Shown one piece after another: positions 34,724 to 44,888 of a stretch of 64,000 nt of DNA. Position 1 is the first letter of the stretch. Each line of letters begins with the position of its first letter. The stretch lies in contig BSYQ01000004.1 in NCBI GenBank assembly GCA_030272585.1, forward strand, positions 6,262,001-6,326,000. Direction: 5' to 3'. A program made the translations under genes and the position numbers. The notes under the pieces are model-generated. The model was not told the DNA's origin and ran no database searches. It worked only from the letters and a program-made list of their open reading frames with translations. Source of the DNA: Bryopsis sp. KO-2023 (taxonomy: Eukaryota > Chlorophyta > Ulvophyceae > Bryopsidales > Bryopsidaceae).

Positions 34724-36174
34724 CGCTTGCAACCAAAGTTTTCCATGACAGACTTGAGAAGATTCTCCCTCATTTCCCTCATCGAGCCACTTCTCTTCAG
34801 ATGTCATTTGTGTTTGTCTATGTAAAAAACAAACCCAAAAAATCGGGCAGCGACCTACAAATTGTTTTTTGGGAAATGGCCTTCTGATTTGGGATGTCGA
34901 TGTTCTTCCGAAATTTTCAGGTTAGTTTTTTGTTATTGTTTTTCCCTGATTTTTTGGAAGGATATTTTTTTTGATGATTGATATATATATATGTATATTT
35001 TTGCGGCCGGGGGAGAGATTGATCACAATTTTGCATTAATTCAACAAAAAATGGGGGAAGGGGAGTGCGAGAAATGGAAAAAAAGAGGGGTGAAAAACAT
35101 ACCTCTTGTTGGGGAGAGAATTTTATTTTCTTTTAATTGGAGGGGGGGTGGAAGAAAACAAATCTGGGATACTGATACTAGGGAAGAATGCCAATTCATA
35201 TTTATTTTCCAATCATGAAGGAAATTTTGGGTGAGGTTTTTTTTGTTGGAGGGGGGATTGTTTTCTTGTTCTTCTTTCTCCTCCTCCAACAGTTTTGGAA
35301 AAAGAAAGAGAGGAGTGAAAAAGAAAAAGAGAAAAAAAACCACATATGTAGATGAAAAAAAAAGAAAAGGATTTTTCACATGTGCACTGGTTGATATCTT
35401 ATCCCAGGCAATTTTGAATTTTGAAAAATTAATTGTTCGCTCAATATCTGAGTTTTATTGGCATTGGGCTGTTCCAAAGTTTTATATACAAAAATATACA
35501 GTGAACCATTTCAGTAAGTTAAGGGCTTTCAAAAGGCTGACTCACAACTCAATTCCCATTCTATCAGTGTTGCACCCTGTTCCTTCCAAGTCAAGCGATT
35601 CAACGAAACCGATGAGTGAATTACAGCAAAAGAACAGTCTACAAATAACCATTGGCTTCACAGTCCGTCCAGTACCTTTAGTTGCAATCTTCTGGCCTGC
35701 AATTTGTTTGTTTTCTTTTCTATGTTTTGCTAGAAAACATAGTGCCAAATCGAGCTTCCAGGAACACCATATTTTGCAAGAAATGCAGGGCTTTCACAAA
35801 ACTCAACAATGTTCCAGAAGAAGCAGGCTCAACTGTGCAGCGGCACAGTTAACTGGTGTTCCATTTCCCAAATATAAGTGGACAGTTATTATGGGACAGA
35901 GTAAGTATTTTTTTTTAGTTCTTTTTTTTTTGCCGAACCCACCAAAGAATGGCTTTTGCCCTTGCTCATTTCCACCATCAGCGGGGGTGCCTCTCCAGAC
36001 ATTATTCTTCCGTACGCAGCAGGGCTTCTGTTTTTTTCAAAACGTGTTATGGAGGGGACTTCAAAAACTTGCGCTTGATAAGGAGACGTCCGTGTTGACG
36101 CGCGCATCTTAAACCCCGGCAGCATTGGGTCCAAAATACAATGCGCCCACGAGCACATCCGACCAAGGCGTTTC
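34724..36174. other. Unresolved region with possible exons
   Basis: No gene could be assembled. On the plus strand a fragment at about 35750-35850 reads NRASRNTIFCKKCRAF, with an acceptor before it and a strong GTAAGT donor at about 35900. On the minus strand 35889-36239 is open, with ordinary composition (SPYQAQVFEVPSITRFEK). Both are weak. Confidence 0.35.
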
Positions 36175-36339
36175 TTCAAAACAAAAAGGAAAGAGGGAAC
36201 AACGGGCGGCCAAGGGGTTCGAACCTCCGTGGAACTCATGGATTTGAGATGATGATCGGAGGTGAGTGTGCTGATCCCGGATCAGGGGAGTTCCACGGTT
36301 TGCATCGGAGCATCAGGAGAAGCCAGATTTAATTCCATT

Positions 36340-36413
36340 GACCAAGCGCGGCCGTGTGCCTAATCGCCTTGCGCGGGGTGCAGGTACACATCCGACTGCC
36401 TCCGCGCTTGGTC
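36340..36413 (+). ncRNA. Candidate Pol III-type structured RNA (74 nt hairpin)
   Basis: A perfect 12-bp terminal stem GACCAAGCGCGG / CCGCGCTTGGTC encloses a second stem (TGTGCCT / AGGTACACA, with a bulge) and a GC-rich loop. A run of seven T follows three bases later (36417-36423), as in a Pol III terminator. It matches no RNA family I recognise, and no internal A or B box is evident. Transcription is untested. Confidence 0.4.
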
Positions 36414-36537
36414 GAGTTTTTTTGCCTGCTCCCACCATATCATGGGGATTTCTTCTCGCCAACAAAGAAATCGATTTTTTTTTTCACGCTCCCAACACCT
36501 TATCACGGGACTTCCTCTCTTGCAAAAAAAAAGAAAC

Positions 36538-36586
36538 GGCGGCTCGTCGACGGGACGACCTCAAGGGTTCGAACCCCTTGACCGCC
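36538..36586 (+). other. Compact tRNA-like module (acceptor stem plus T arm)
   Basis: GGCGGCT and GACCGCC form an imperfect 7-bp stem around a small hairpin (CGTCGACGGGACG) and a T arm AAGGG-TTCGAAC-CCCTT. The module is 49 nt with no D or anticodon arm. It overlaps the right arm of the 36175-36616 inverted repeat. Confidence 0.4.
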
Positions 36587-36616
36587 CATTGTTCCCTCTT
36601 TCCTTTTTGTTTTGAA

Positions 36617-37868
36617 GCGTTTTTTCTGTCATTCGTCGTCACGGACGTCTCGACAGCTGAACGTAAGCGTCGGTTCCAAGCCCCCACACAACACGTTTCG
36701 ATAAAAGAAGCACTTGCGTGATAATATCCGGCCAGGCGAACTAGGGCTGATCCCTCAAGCCACCCAGCGAGCGTGGTGGATCCCCGCTGATATGGAGCGT
36801 GAGCACAGGGTCCGCAAATATACGTATCTTTTTCAACTGTTTTCTTATTTTTTTGTTATTTATTTGTTGGGGGGGGAGGGGTTGTGGCCACGATGGGCAA
36901 CGAAGAAAAAAACATTGCCTCCACCCCAGCGTGCTTTTGTTCGCTCATGAGAACACATCAGTCAAGCATCAGATGCAAAATGTCCCTCTGGACACGGATC
37001 CTGAAGATCACGCACACTCGGGTGTGCACAGCGCAAGCAAAACGTGCATTTCCCAGGGTTTGTGGTGTTTGAACAGGCGTGGCAAGTGCAAGCCTTGATA
37101 TCCTCGTCGGTGGCATAGGTCAGGCTGCTGCTTCAGCATGAACCAACAAGAAAAGCAGTCATTTCTTCATGCGCCGCCTTTGATGGTTATCCTCAGTGTC
37201 TGGCTGGGCCACTCACTGCTTGGGGGAGAATGGGTGTGATTCCTGTGACGCCAGCATTGCAACACAACCACACTCGATTGCCAAAGTCCAAAGGAGGGAG
37301 ACCTTGGCGGTTCTGGGGCTGAGTCCAACTCCCACCCCTTTCTCGGTCATCAGAGTCCCCTCAGGCCGTGGTTGCTCAGCCGCAAGAGCAGATCCCTCCC
37401 TTGGCTTCCGACTCCTTGTTGTGATTGGAGCCTGGGCCCAGGCTTGCGATGATTGAATCCCAGGATTGGGATTCGAGACCGTGACGTTTTAAGCTCCAAC
37501 TTGAAAGTTTGTGGTTCTAGCCTTACAGGGTTACGCTACATTGTGTACCCGAGGAGTCCAAAAATGATGGGATCCCCCAGAAGCGAGTGGAATATTATTC
37601 AATTGCAATTCATCAATCACATCTGATCGGATATGTCCAACTCCAGATGTGTATGCTGGCTCCCAATCCACCCTGCCGGCCACCACATTGATACAAGGAA
37701 TTTTTGGGTAGAACCAACCATTGAAGCCTCCCAAATCTTCTCAACCGAGGTTTTCTTGTAATCATGTTATGTTATGTTATGTTATGGTTTTCTTGTTTAC
37801 AAGATAACACCCATCTTTATTCTGCTTTAACAACCCTTCCACCCATAAATCTTTCCTGAAATAGGTTT
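36617..37868. other. Intergenic or unresolved
   Basis: No gene assembled. Frames at 37196-37456 (plus) and 37531-37734 (minus, with NVVAGRVDWEPAYTSGVG) have gene-like composition but no identifiable domain. A (GTTAT)4 microsatellite lies at 37766-37785. Confidence 0.4.
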
Positions 37869-38110
37869 CTGAGAATCATTCCTCGACCATGGACCCATGC
37901 AACACTCGGGTGCCAGGCTTGGATTTGCTGAAAGCTCCTGCCGAAGCTGGTTGTGAAGGCCCTGTTCCACCTGCCCCACCTCCACCTACCCCACCTGCAC
38001 CTACCCCACCTCGACCTCCTCCTCCTCCACCTCCTCCTCCTCCACCTCCTCCACCTCCTCCTCCTCCACCCAATGTGGGCATCCCGAAGCAGGATATTCA
38101 ATGTTGTGTT
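37869..38110 (+). CDS. Pro-rich (HRGP-like) exon
   Basis: After a CCTGAAATAG acceptor the frame reads VSENHSSTMDPCN and then a long stretch of Pro with few other residues (PPAPPPPTPPAPTPPRPPPP type) before NVGIPKQDIQCCVVDLDPR. Such Pro runs between Cys-containing segments are typical of hydroxyproline-rich cell-wall glycoproteins of green algae and plants. The opposite strand is open too and would be Gly-rich, so strand is not certain. The fasciclin-like segment at 38426 may belong to the same gene. Confidence 0.45.
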
Positions 38111-38425
38111 GTGGATCTTGATCCAAGGAATTCAGGGGGGGGGGGGATTACCCTCGGTTCTTGGGGGGTTCTTGCCGACCATGCAGGAACCGTTGTCTTT
38201 TTCTTTCTGGCTTGTTTGTGCGGAGCATTTTATCTTCGATGGAAGAAATTTTTCTGTGTTTGGTATGTGTGTGCACCGCTCCTCCCAAAGTTAATACCCA
38301 AACCTGTTATCCTGAGGGTGTTGTTTGGCGAAATCACCTACCCTCCAACGCAGTTCTGTGTTCATTGGGGGGAGTTGCAGCTTATTTGTACATAATGCAA
38401 GCAAATGCTGTGCTGTGTTGGACAG

Positions 38426-38530
38426 GTTCTTGTCCCAAACGACGAAGCCTTTGAGGCTTTCAGATTGTTCCTGTCCGGTTTGGGCCAACAGCCATTTTCT
38501 CTGGAGTTGCTAGTTGGTGGATATCCTTAA
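38426..38530 (+). CDS. Fasciclin-like (FAS1) exon fragment
   Basis: Following a GTTGGACAG acceptor, 34 residues begin VLVPNDEAFEAFRLFL and run to TAA. The pattern matches the first box of FAS1 adhesion domains (TVFAPTDEAFxAL). The rest of the domain is absent, and hAT-like element F lies 24 bp downstream. FAS1 joined to Pro-rich linkers is common in algal and plant matrix proteins, in line with the exon at 37869. The intervening exons were not resolved. Confidence 0.35.
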   Translation, partial: VLVPNDEAFEAFRLFLSGLGQQPFSLELLVGGYP

Positions 38531-38554
38531 ATACACATTACCGCAGGCGCTTGC

Positions 38555-39535
38555 CAGAGCCGGGCAGCAACCCCTTTGTACCGTACCGTACCGTACCGAG
38601 GGGGGTCAGTACCGTAACGTGTTTGGTCGGTACACGCACCGTCCGGGCGTTACAACAACGCCTTTACGTTACAACAACGTCCGGGTCGGTGCGTGTACCG
38701 ACCCAACACGTTACGGTACCGACCGGACGTTGTCGTAACGACTACAACGTGTTACGTTACGCGTAACGTGCTCATCAACTGGTATAACGTCTGCACCGAG
38801 GCAAGACGTTACAACAACGATCGGTTGCGTTACGTGTAACGATAACACGTTACAACACCGGCCAGATCGGTACAACACCGGCTGACGCGACCCTGACAAA
38901 GTGACCCCCGCAGGGGAAACCAATGGGATTCAAACACCGTACCGCACGGTACAGAGTCATTTACGCTAAGCACTGAGCCAAGCGCACCACGATGGTTTCG
39001 TGGTTGTTGCCATGATATACCGTAATTTTACAGAATTACAAACAGATTAAGGTATATCATTGCAACAGCCGCAAATCCATCGTGGTGCGCTTGGCTCAAT
39101 GCTTAGCGTAGATGACTCGACATCGTGTGGTACGGTGTTTGAATCCCATTGGGTTCCCTTGGGTTCTCGGGACCCTGCGGGGGTCACTTTGTCAGGGTCG
39201 CGTCAGCCGGTGTTGTACCGATCTGGCCGGTGTTGTACCGACATTGGGTCGGTGTTGTACCGTCATAACGTTACTGCAACGCCATTACGTTGTTGTAACG
39301 AACGGCGTTGTTCGAACCGTCTGTGTCGGTACAACAACGTCAGTGACACGTTGCAATAACGACCCTTTCATGGGTGCCGGTTGCTGGCGGTAACGTGTTT
39401 TACCGACCCAGTACCGATGTTGTACCGGAAATGAATAAAGACCGGTACCGTACCGTACCGACCCCTCACGGTACGGTACGGTACGGTACGGTACGCACCG
39501 TGTGATGGGGGTCGGTACGGTACTGCCCAGCTCTG
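38555..39535. mobile_element. hAT-like non-autonomous element F with tRNA-like palindromic core
   Basis: 981 bp with terminal inverted repeats CAGAGC(C/T)GGGCAG and an exact 8-bp target duplication GCGCTTGC (38547-38554, 39536-39543). These ends match the hAT pattern (CAGRG..GGGCA, 8-bp duplication). The arms are arrays of GTACCG and CGTTAC/GTAACG words. The core 38893-39194 is a hairpin homologous to the core of element G, with its centre in the opposite orientation. No transposase is encoded. Confidence 0.9.
38893..39194. repeat. tRNA-like palindromic core of element F
   Basis: An inverted repeat in which each arm has the A-box-like TGGCTCAATGC and a GTTTGAATCC box. The outer edges are TGACAAAGTGACCCC and its complement. 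It shares the central ATTTTACAGAATTAC block with element G in reverse orientation. Confidence 0.85.
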
Positions 39536-39562
39536 GCGCTTGCACTTCAGGTACATCCACCA

Positions 39563-41817
39563 GCACAAGTAGAAAGGGGTGTCGCCACGACTAGTCGTGG
39601 TTCGCTTGTGAGGGTCGTGGTAAGCATCGTGGAGCATCGTGACGACACAGCGAGAGGAGTGTCGTGGCGCTACCACGACGCCTCCCACGACAAATTTCGT
39701 CGATTTTTGGCGTCGTCACGACTAGTCGTGGGTGGGATGGACCCTCGCTCTGGTTGCCATGGTGACGTGGCGAAAAGAACCCACGTAGGATTGGAAAGGT
39801 CTTTCACGTGTTCGCGATAAGTATCTTTTATAATTGTTACGTAACACAAGATTGACCGAAATAATTTGTTCGATTTCGCCAATTGAATCATCATTAGTGC
39901 TTGCCAATTCTGTCTAATTCAACACATTTTCTGATGTCTCATTGAATTAGATTGAAACAATGGACAGTTTGGGAGCACACACAATAATCATAATTACAAA
40001 TCGATCAAAATTACAAAGACATCCATCAGAATTCTCCCTTTCATAGCTTCTCCCCTCTCACACATGCAAAAAACAGTACAAAAACCCCACTCTATGTTTC
40101 TTCTTCTCTCTCTTTTAAGGCCAACCTTTCCTAAACTCATAACCCCAATCAGATCCCCAAAACTCATATATAGCAACCATCCTAACAGAAGCTACATAGA
40201 TGCTCCAAATTTGGTTGATATCAGCCTGCGGCCTTCGGCTGGGAGAACCCCGTGAACAATATTGATGACAAAGCCACATGCAACGGTATTCTTTTTATGA
40301 TGCTGGCTATTTCCTCTGCTCCTTCACTCCAATTCCCATAGAATATGACTTCTTTTTCACAATCCTGAGTTCTCTCTGAAACACACAGCCACTTTGTTTT
40401 GCTAGGACAAGACAATATACATGTACATTCACAGCCATAAAATATATGAACAATGCCCAACATTGCATTCCTTTCAACTAGCCTGATCTTCGGTAGCTCA
40501 GGGTTTATTATCTTTGCCAACAGGAAGCATCATAGGATTTACCACTGCCTGATCCTGTGCTTTCCTGCCCCTTCTCCACACCCATGCTCGCCCTCAAAAA
40601 ACATCCAGCACCTGTCTCCGCTATTATCGGCACCCCTCCCAAGAAACCAAGAACAGACCTACTACAGAACAGACTAATAACCCTGTCTCTGATTCTCCAC
40701 ATTCCATCTGACTATTTATCTTGTGCTTATGAGCTCATAAAGTTGATCAAAAAGCATTCTGGGGTAACTGCTGCACATCTGTGATCGCCGTCTGTGGTGT
40801 TTCTCTGGTCAGCGTTTGTTCGATTTGGATACCTTTCCCCAAGCTCTTTTCCAAGTCCTGTATGGCTGAGTGGGCAATGGCTCCTTCTTGATTCAAAAGG
40901 CTCCCAGCTCTCAATGTATGAACCCTTGTTAAAGTCACCTAATCAGGGACACAGAGTCGGTTGAATAAACGACCAGTGAAAAAACGAACAAAGAACTGGA
41001 AGGGTTTGAGAATGTTGTTTCCCATTTCTTTGTTTTGTTTTACGAACCAACCTTAGGGGTAGAGGGTGCTCCTCTTGACCTTTCACGTCAGACAAGCGGT
41101 TGTCCTGCGCGGCACAAACCGAACATTATATGAAATACGCTTTCTCCCAGACAGTTTTCGTAAATAATGTTTCCGCCGAAAAACAATTTTCTTGTGAAGG
41201 TTTCTGAAAACACTGTACCTTACCACCCTTTCGAACACCCCATCGGCAAAGAGCTTTCTCGTCACCAACTCAGGCCGTCCTCCATAAACCCTGAACAAAA
41301 GAAAGTATCAATGCACGAAACTTTCTACCCCCATCGCCCTCACTCCAGGACCAAGAGTCGGCTGAGGCCGAACTTCTGTCCCTGCTGCGTTTCCCAGTAT
41401 CCCGCCGTCCTGAAACACCACCCACACGGGAGCTGGAAGTTCGAACAACCATATGGGTTAAGCGCATGGCGAGTTGGAGGGTTAGTGGAGCCAGTAAACC
41501 CAACTCGTTGCGAGATGGACGCACATGCGTCAGATTTTTGCAAGATTTTCTTAGGTTTTAGACGAATTTTGCACGATTTAGATATCATCCCACCCAGTTT
41601 ACTAACACTTGGCTTGCGCAGTGTACCTTCTCAGCACGAGCGAGGACCTTTTCCAGGACCTTTATGGCCACGTCACTCGTCACTCGATTTCGCAACGTCC
41701 CTGAGCGGATGGGCGTCGTGACGACGTCGTGGTGCAAGTGGTGACATCGTCACGACGCCCAACACCACGACACTGTCGTGACGACGGTGTCGTGGGAGGA
41801 CCCCTTTCTACTTGTGC
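39563..41817. mobile_element. Inverted-repeat element E with GTCGTGACGAC-word arms (2.3 kb)
   Basis: An 18-bp terminal inverted repeat GCACAAGTAGAAAGGGGT bounds it (39563-39580, 41800-41817). Both arms are rich in CGACTAGTCG, GTCGTGACGAC and CGTGGTAGC-type palindromic words. No clear target duplication was found. The right end extended outward (TAGAGCTGCACAAG) resembles hAT termini, but the left end does not match it. The interior holds frames without known domains, for example 40221-40520 (minus), 40557-40784 (plus) and 41083-41290 (minus, very basic, after a TTTTGTTCAG acceptor). These may be captured host sequence. Confidence 0.7.
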
Positions 41818-42360
41818 AGCTCTAATTCATTGTTGCAAGAACTTCTTCAGATATAGTTTCGTTGGTGCCGTGTGATGCGCGTATGTTTGCATGTAGATGT
41901 GATCACTCTACCGTCCAAATTTGCATCAATAATGCATTGACATGAACGGATTGTTTTCAACGGGGGCAAGTACAATTTGCATGATTCGTGCGTGGACAAG
42001 CCTACACTGGACTTGTACGAGTGCGACATGCATAAGGAATTTGCAAAATACTTCGAGCCGTTCATGTTCAAAACCGTTCAAAACCAATAAATTAAAAGCG
42101 TAGACCTAAGATCAGGTTGAACAGCTAAGAGATTGGGTCCTGGGGAGACTCGGTAATCGAGACGAGTTAGAACAGAAACACAAGAAGGGGGAAGATACCC
42201 AAAGGTAGGTTTCATATAACTCAAAATAGAAAAGGAAACCCAAGCTAGGCAGTCCAGAGTCCATGCTCTGCTGCTCTCTTTCTTTCACTGTTCAAAACTC
42301 AGAAATCCGAAAGTGTTTTACAGAACTTACGAACAACAAAAAGGGGTGGTATCCCCAACA
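41818..42360. other. Intergenic, nothing recognised
   Basis: A minus-strand frame at 41847-42071 is open but matches nothing I know. No other feature. Confidence 0.45.
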
Positions 42361-42650
42361 TACATATTACATATTGCCTGAGGGCCACTCGCCCCTATCG
42401 CAACCAAAGTTCCAACCAATTACTCCAATCAAAAATTAATCCTTCAATGTCAATACCCAGATGAACCAAACCCACTCGAATCTCTCACAGTTGTTGATAC
42501 AGTCTCCACCACTGAAATATCCTGGGTCGAAATTTCCCCAAACACCAATTGGGCAATCCTATCCCCTTTTCTGACCCAATAATCATACCACCAAGCACAC
42601 TCCTGCCAGATTGCTTTTCGGAACGTTACACCAACACCTCGGCAGTATCA
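42361..42650 (-). mobile_element. 5'-truncated LINE fragment with dUTPase C-terminus
   Basis: The minus strand reads WVRKGDRIAQLVFGE (dUTPase motif IV) through RDSSGFGSSGY (motif V) to a stop at 42450. It is followed by a tail GGTTGCGATAGGGGC...GGCAATATGTA that matches the 3' end of the large LINE at 44889. The dUTPase is related to, but clearly different from, the one at 45051, so this is a separate family member. The 5' end (about 42650) is approximate. Confidence 0.8.
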
Positions 42651-43069
42651 ATTGATGAGGCAGCCCTGTCGTTTCAATAACCTCAGAGAGGGTTCCAGTC
42701 CCAGAAACCACCCCGGATTTAACGCGCGCGAAAAGAAGGACGAGCAGGTCGTTTCCCATTGGTCATGCTTTCTTACCACCGCCGGCGGCTCGGTTTCCTA
42801 CCAGCACGAGCGCCTTGGACGAAACGCCACCTCTCGACGTGTATGACCCTTGCGCTTCTCTTCAAAACGAGATGACGGGAGTGGAGCAAGTCTGGCGAGC
42901 TTGAAAAGGCACTGCACTCTTTTGTTTCATAGTTTGGGGTTTCCAAAGATGGGGTGGCGGGGCCGCTTGCTCCCGCACGCCTGAGACTCTGGGGGAGGAG
43001 GTTGTCCAAGTCCCGTGTATACGTAAGGAGTGGCTGGGGGGGTGAAAGGGGGATGGGGATGGGGGGACT

Positions 43070-43745
43070 GAAAATTAGCTTGTTTAAAAAAAAAAGGGGG
43101 GGGGGGTTGTTTGAAAAGATACTCCACTCCGATCCACCAGCCATGTTCTCGCGAATTTTTTTTTTTTCTTCTTTTTTTGTTCTTTTTTTTGTTCTTCTTC
43201 TTCTCATCCTCAGGAGGAAATCAAAACCGATCTGGAAGTACAAAAAGTAGTTATGTTCAGTTTCTTGGATGAGCAACTGGGGTTTTTTGTTTGCCCTTTT
43301 TTTTTTTTTGAGGGGGGGAGGGCTTCTCCGGCAACATAAGCAATGTGTTTTTAATAGGACACAGAAAGGTTTCGATTCCCCAATTATTATTATTTTTTTT
43401 TGGGGGGGGTGGGGGTGGGTGGGGGGAACGAAAAACAACTTGTTTAAAAAAGAAGAGGGGTGATGCCGTTTGAAAAGGTACTCCACTCCCAGCCACCAGC
43501 CATGTTCTCGTGAATTTTTATTTCTTCTCCTTTTTCTTCTTCTTCTTCTTCTGCTGCTTCTTCTAATCCTCAGGAGGAAATCAAAACCGATCTGGAATTA
43601 ACAAACATAGGTATGTTCAGTTTCTTGGATGAACAACTGGGGTTTGTTCTTTGCCTTTTTTTTGGGGGGGGGGGGAGGGGTCTCGGGCAACATGAGCAAT
43701 GTGTTTTTAATGGGACACAGAAAGGGTTCGATTCCCCTATTGCTC
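43070..43745. repeat. Tandem duplication, period about 360 bp
   Basis: Two copies, about 43070-43389 and 43430-43745, differ mainly in homopolymer length and scattered substitutions. The longest shared block is AGGAGGAAATCAAAACCGAT with its flanks. Confidence 0.8.
43694..43745 (+). other. Compact tRNA-like module (acceptor stem plus T arm)
   Basis: GAGCAAT pairs perfectly with ATTGCTC at the 3' end. Between them lie TGTG...CACA and a T arm AAGGG-TTCGATT-CCCCT. The module is 52 nt with no D arm. The upstream duplicate (ending near 43389) has lost the pairing. Confidence 0.45.
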
Positions 43746-44355
43746 TAAACATCAAACAAATAGCAGTTATACCAGTTTTGCTTTTCTTTTAGGAGTTTGT
43801 CTTTGAAGCTCTGGAAACGAAAGAAACACAATTTATGGTGCTATTTCAAAGGAGGAATACTCTGGTAAGAATGCTGTGAGTGGCTAGCACCTAAAACATA
43901 GGAACTTCCTCATCAGAGACTCTGAAAAAGCCATCACAACAACTCAACACCACTGCCAGATCCCAAGACACATGGCCCACAACAGACATGAATTATAGGC
44001 CAAAAATTCTGTGAAAACTCCACTACGTTCATTACTTACCATTGACGCAACCAATCCGAATGAAAACTTGGTGGCAGCCACACAATGTTTTTTCCGTGCT
44101 CCATCTAAACTTTTGCGGCGTTTGAGAAAGTTGGCGCGCGTGGTTTGTGTACCTGTGGCGAAACAGAAACAAAAACAGAAACCTCCAGTAACTTCAAGGA
44201 CGCCAGTAATCGAAAAAGAACAGGAGACAGTCGGCGCCCCTATTATGCCAGGAACTGGACACTATCTAAAGAAACGTCCCAAGCACAAAAAAAAAAAAAA
44301 AAAAGTCGCACTCCCATAATCAAAACTACCCACTTTTCGACGAACGAGAGCGACA

Positions 44356-44888
44356 ATGGCCCCCTCTTGGGACGTCCTTCCCAGTGCTGTATCCGAGACA
44401 CTCGAACTAAGTCTCACGAAAAAGGAGCTCGGCTTTTGTCGATTAGTCAATAAGTGTTGGGCGAGAGAAGTCGGGGTCTTGGTGCGCACAGCAAAAATAG
44501 ATTTGGACGCAGTGGAAGACTTCACCGCCTTGAGGTCGTTTCCACTTAGGACGCTAACTATAGTAGGAAGGAATACTTTCACGGGAAACCCTTGGACGCA
44601 ACTCTCGAGGGTGACTTCATTACAAAAACTAACTATCGCGACTAGGCTCAGAGAGGACGAGCTAGCGTTCCTAGAATCGTTGACGGGACTTCGAAACCTA
44701 TCGATATCATGCTCTGATCCAACGTTCGAGTCGTTCCGAGGGCTAACGAGGTTACACACGTTGCAGTTGAGTGGCAACTTGAGGGGCGAGATGAATTTCG
44801 TTACTAATCTAAAAGACCTTGAAGTCCTTGTGATGAGGGGAAACGTGGGCGATAACAATATCAGTTTAGAGCATCTATCGAAACTTAA
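44356..44888 (+). pseudogene. F-box/LRR host gene, 5' part (interrupted by LINE)
   Basis: Starts ATGGCC. Residues 7-40 fit an F-box (LPSAVSETLELSL...CRLVNKCW), followed by leucine-rich repeats (LTSL/LTGLRNLSI type). At 44881-44888 AAACTTAA is the left copy of an 8-bp target duplication; the right copy is 60607-60614. Joined across the duplication, the frame continues into 60615-61002 without a break, giving a 306-aa protein. The gene was therefore probably functional when the LINE arrived. F-box proteins recruit substrates to SCF ubiquitin ligases; the F-box call here is by pattern only. Confidence 0.85.

Larger units (their letters stand above)
36175..36616. repeat. 50-bp inverted repeat ending in tRNA-like T arms
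   Basis: 36175-36224 and 36567-36616 are inverted copies with two or three mismatches. Each contains GAAAGAGGGAACAA and ends in a GGGGTTCGAAC B-box-like sequence. They enclose 342 bp that include a strong hairpin (36340-36413) and the module at 36538-36586. It may be a small inverted-repeat element; no target duplication was found. Confidence 0.7.
42651..44355. other. Intergenic with a tandem duplication
   Basis: A unit of about 360 bp is present twice (about 43070-43389 and 43430-43745). Each copy includes CCAGCCATGTTCTCG, CAGGAGGAAATCAAAACCGA and a tRNA-like ending. Long G and T runs separate the blocks. The frame at 42773-43486 (minus) is an artefact of these runs. A frame at 44011-44319 (plus, Lys-rich) is unsupported. 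Confidence 0.55.

Noticed and set aside
35231-36112. 293-codon open frame
   Set aside because: It spans a good GTAAGT donor and T runs; composition is uneven and no domain is seen. At most part of it is exonic.
37876-38082. Poly-Gly protein on the minus strand
   Set aside because: It is the complement of the Pro-rich exon; the plus strand has the better acceptor and a plausible family, though strand is not fully settled.
41083-41460. Mitochondrial ribosomal protein bS21-like gene
   Set aside because: Only a loose DG...R..Y pattern matches, and the exon phases do not agree.
42773-43486. 237-codon open frame with Pro and Lys runs
   Set aside because: It runs through the tandem duplication and G/T homopolymers and is an artefact of base composition.
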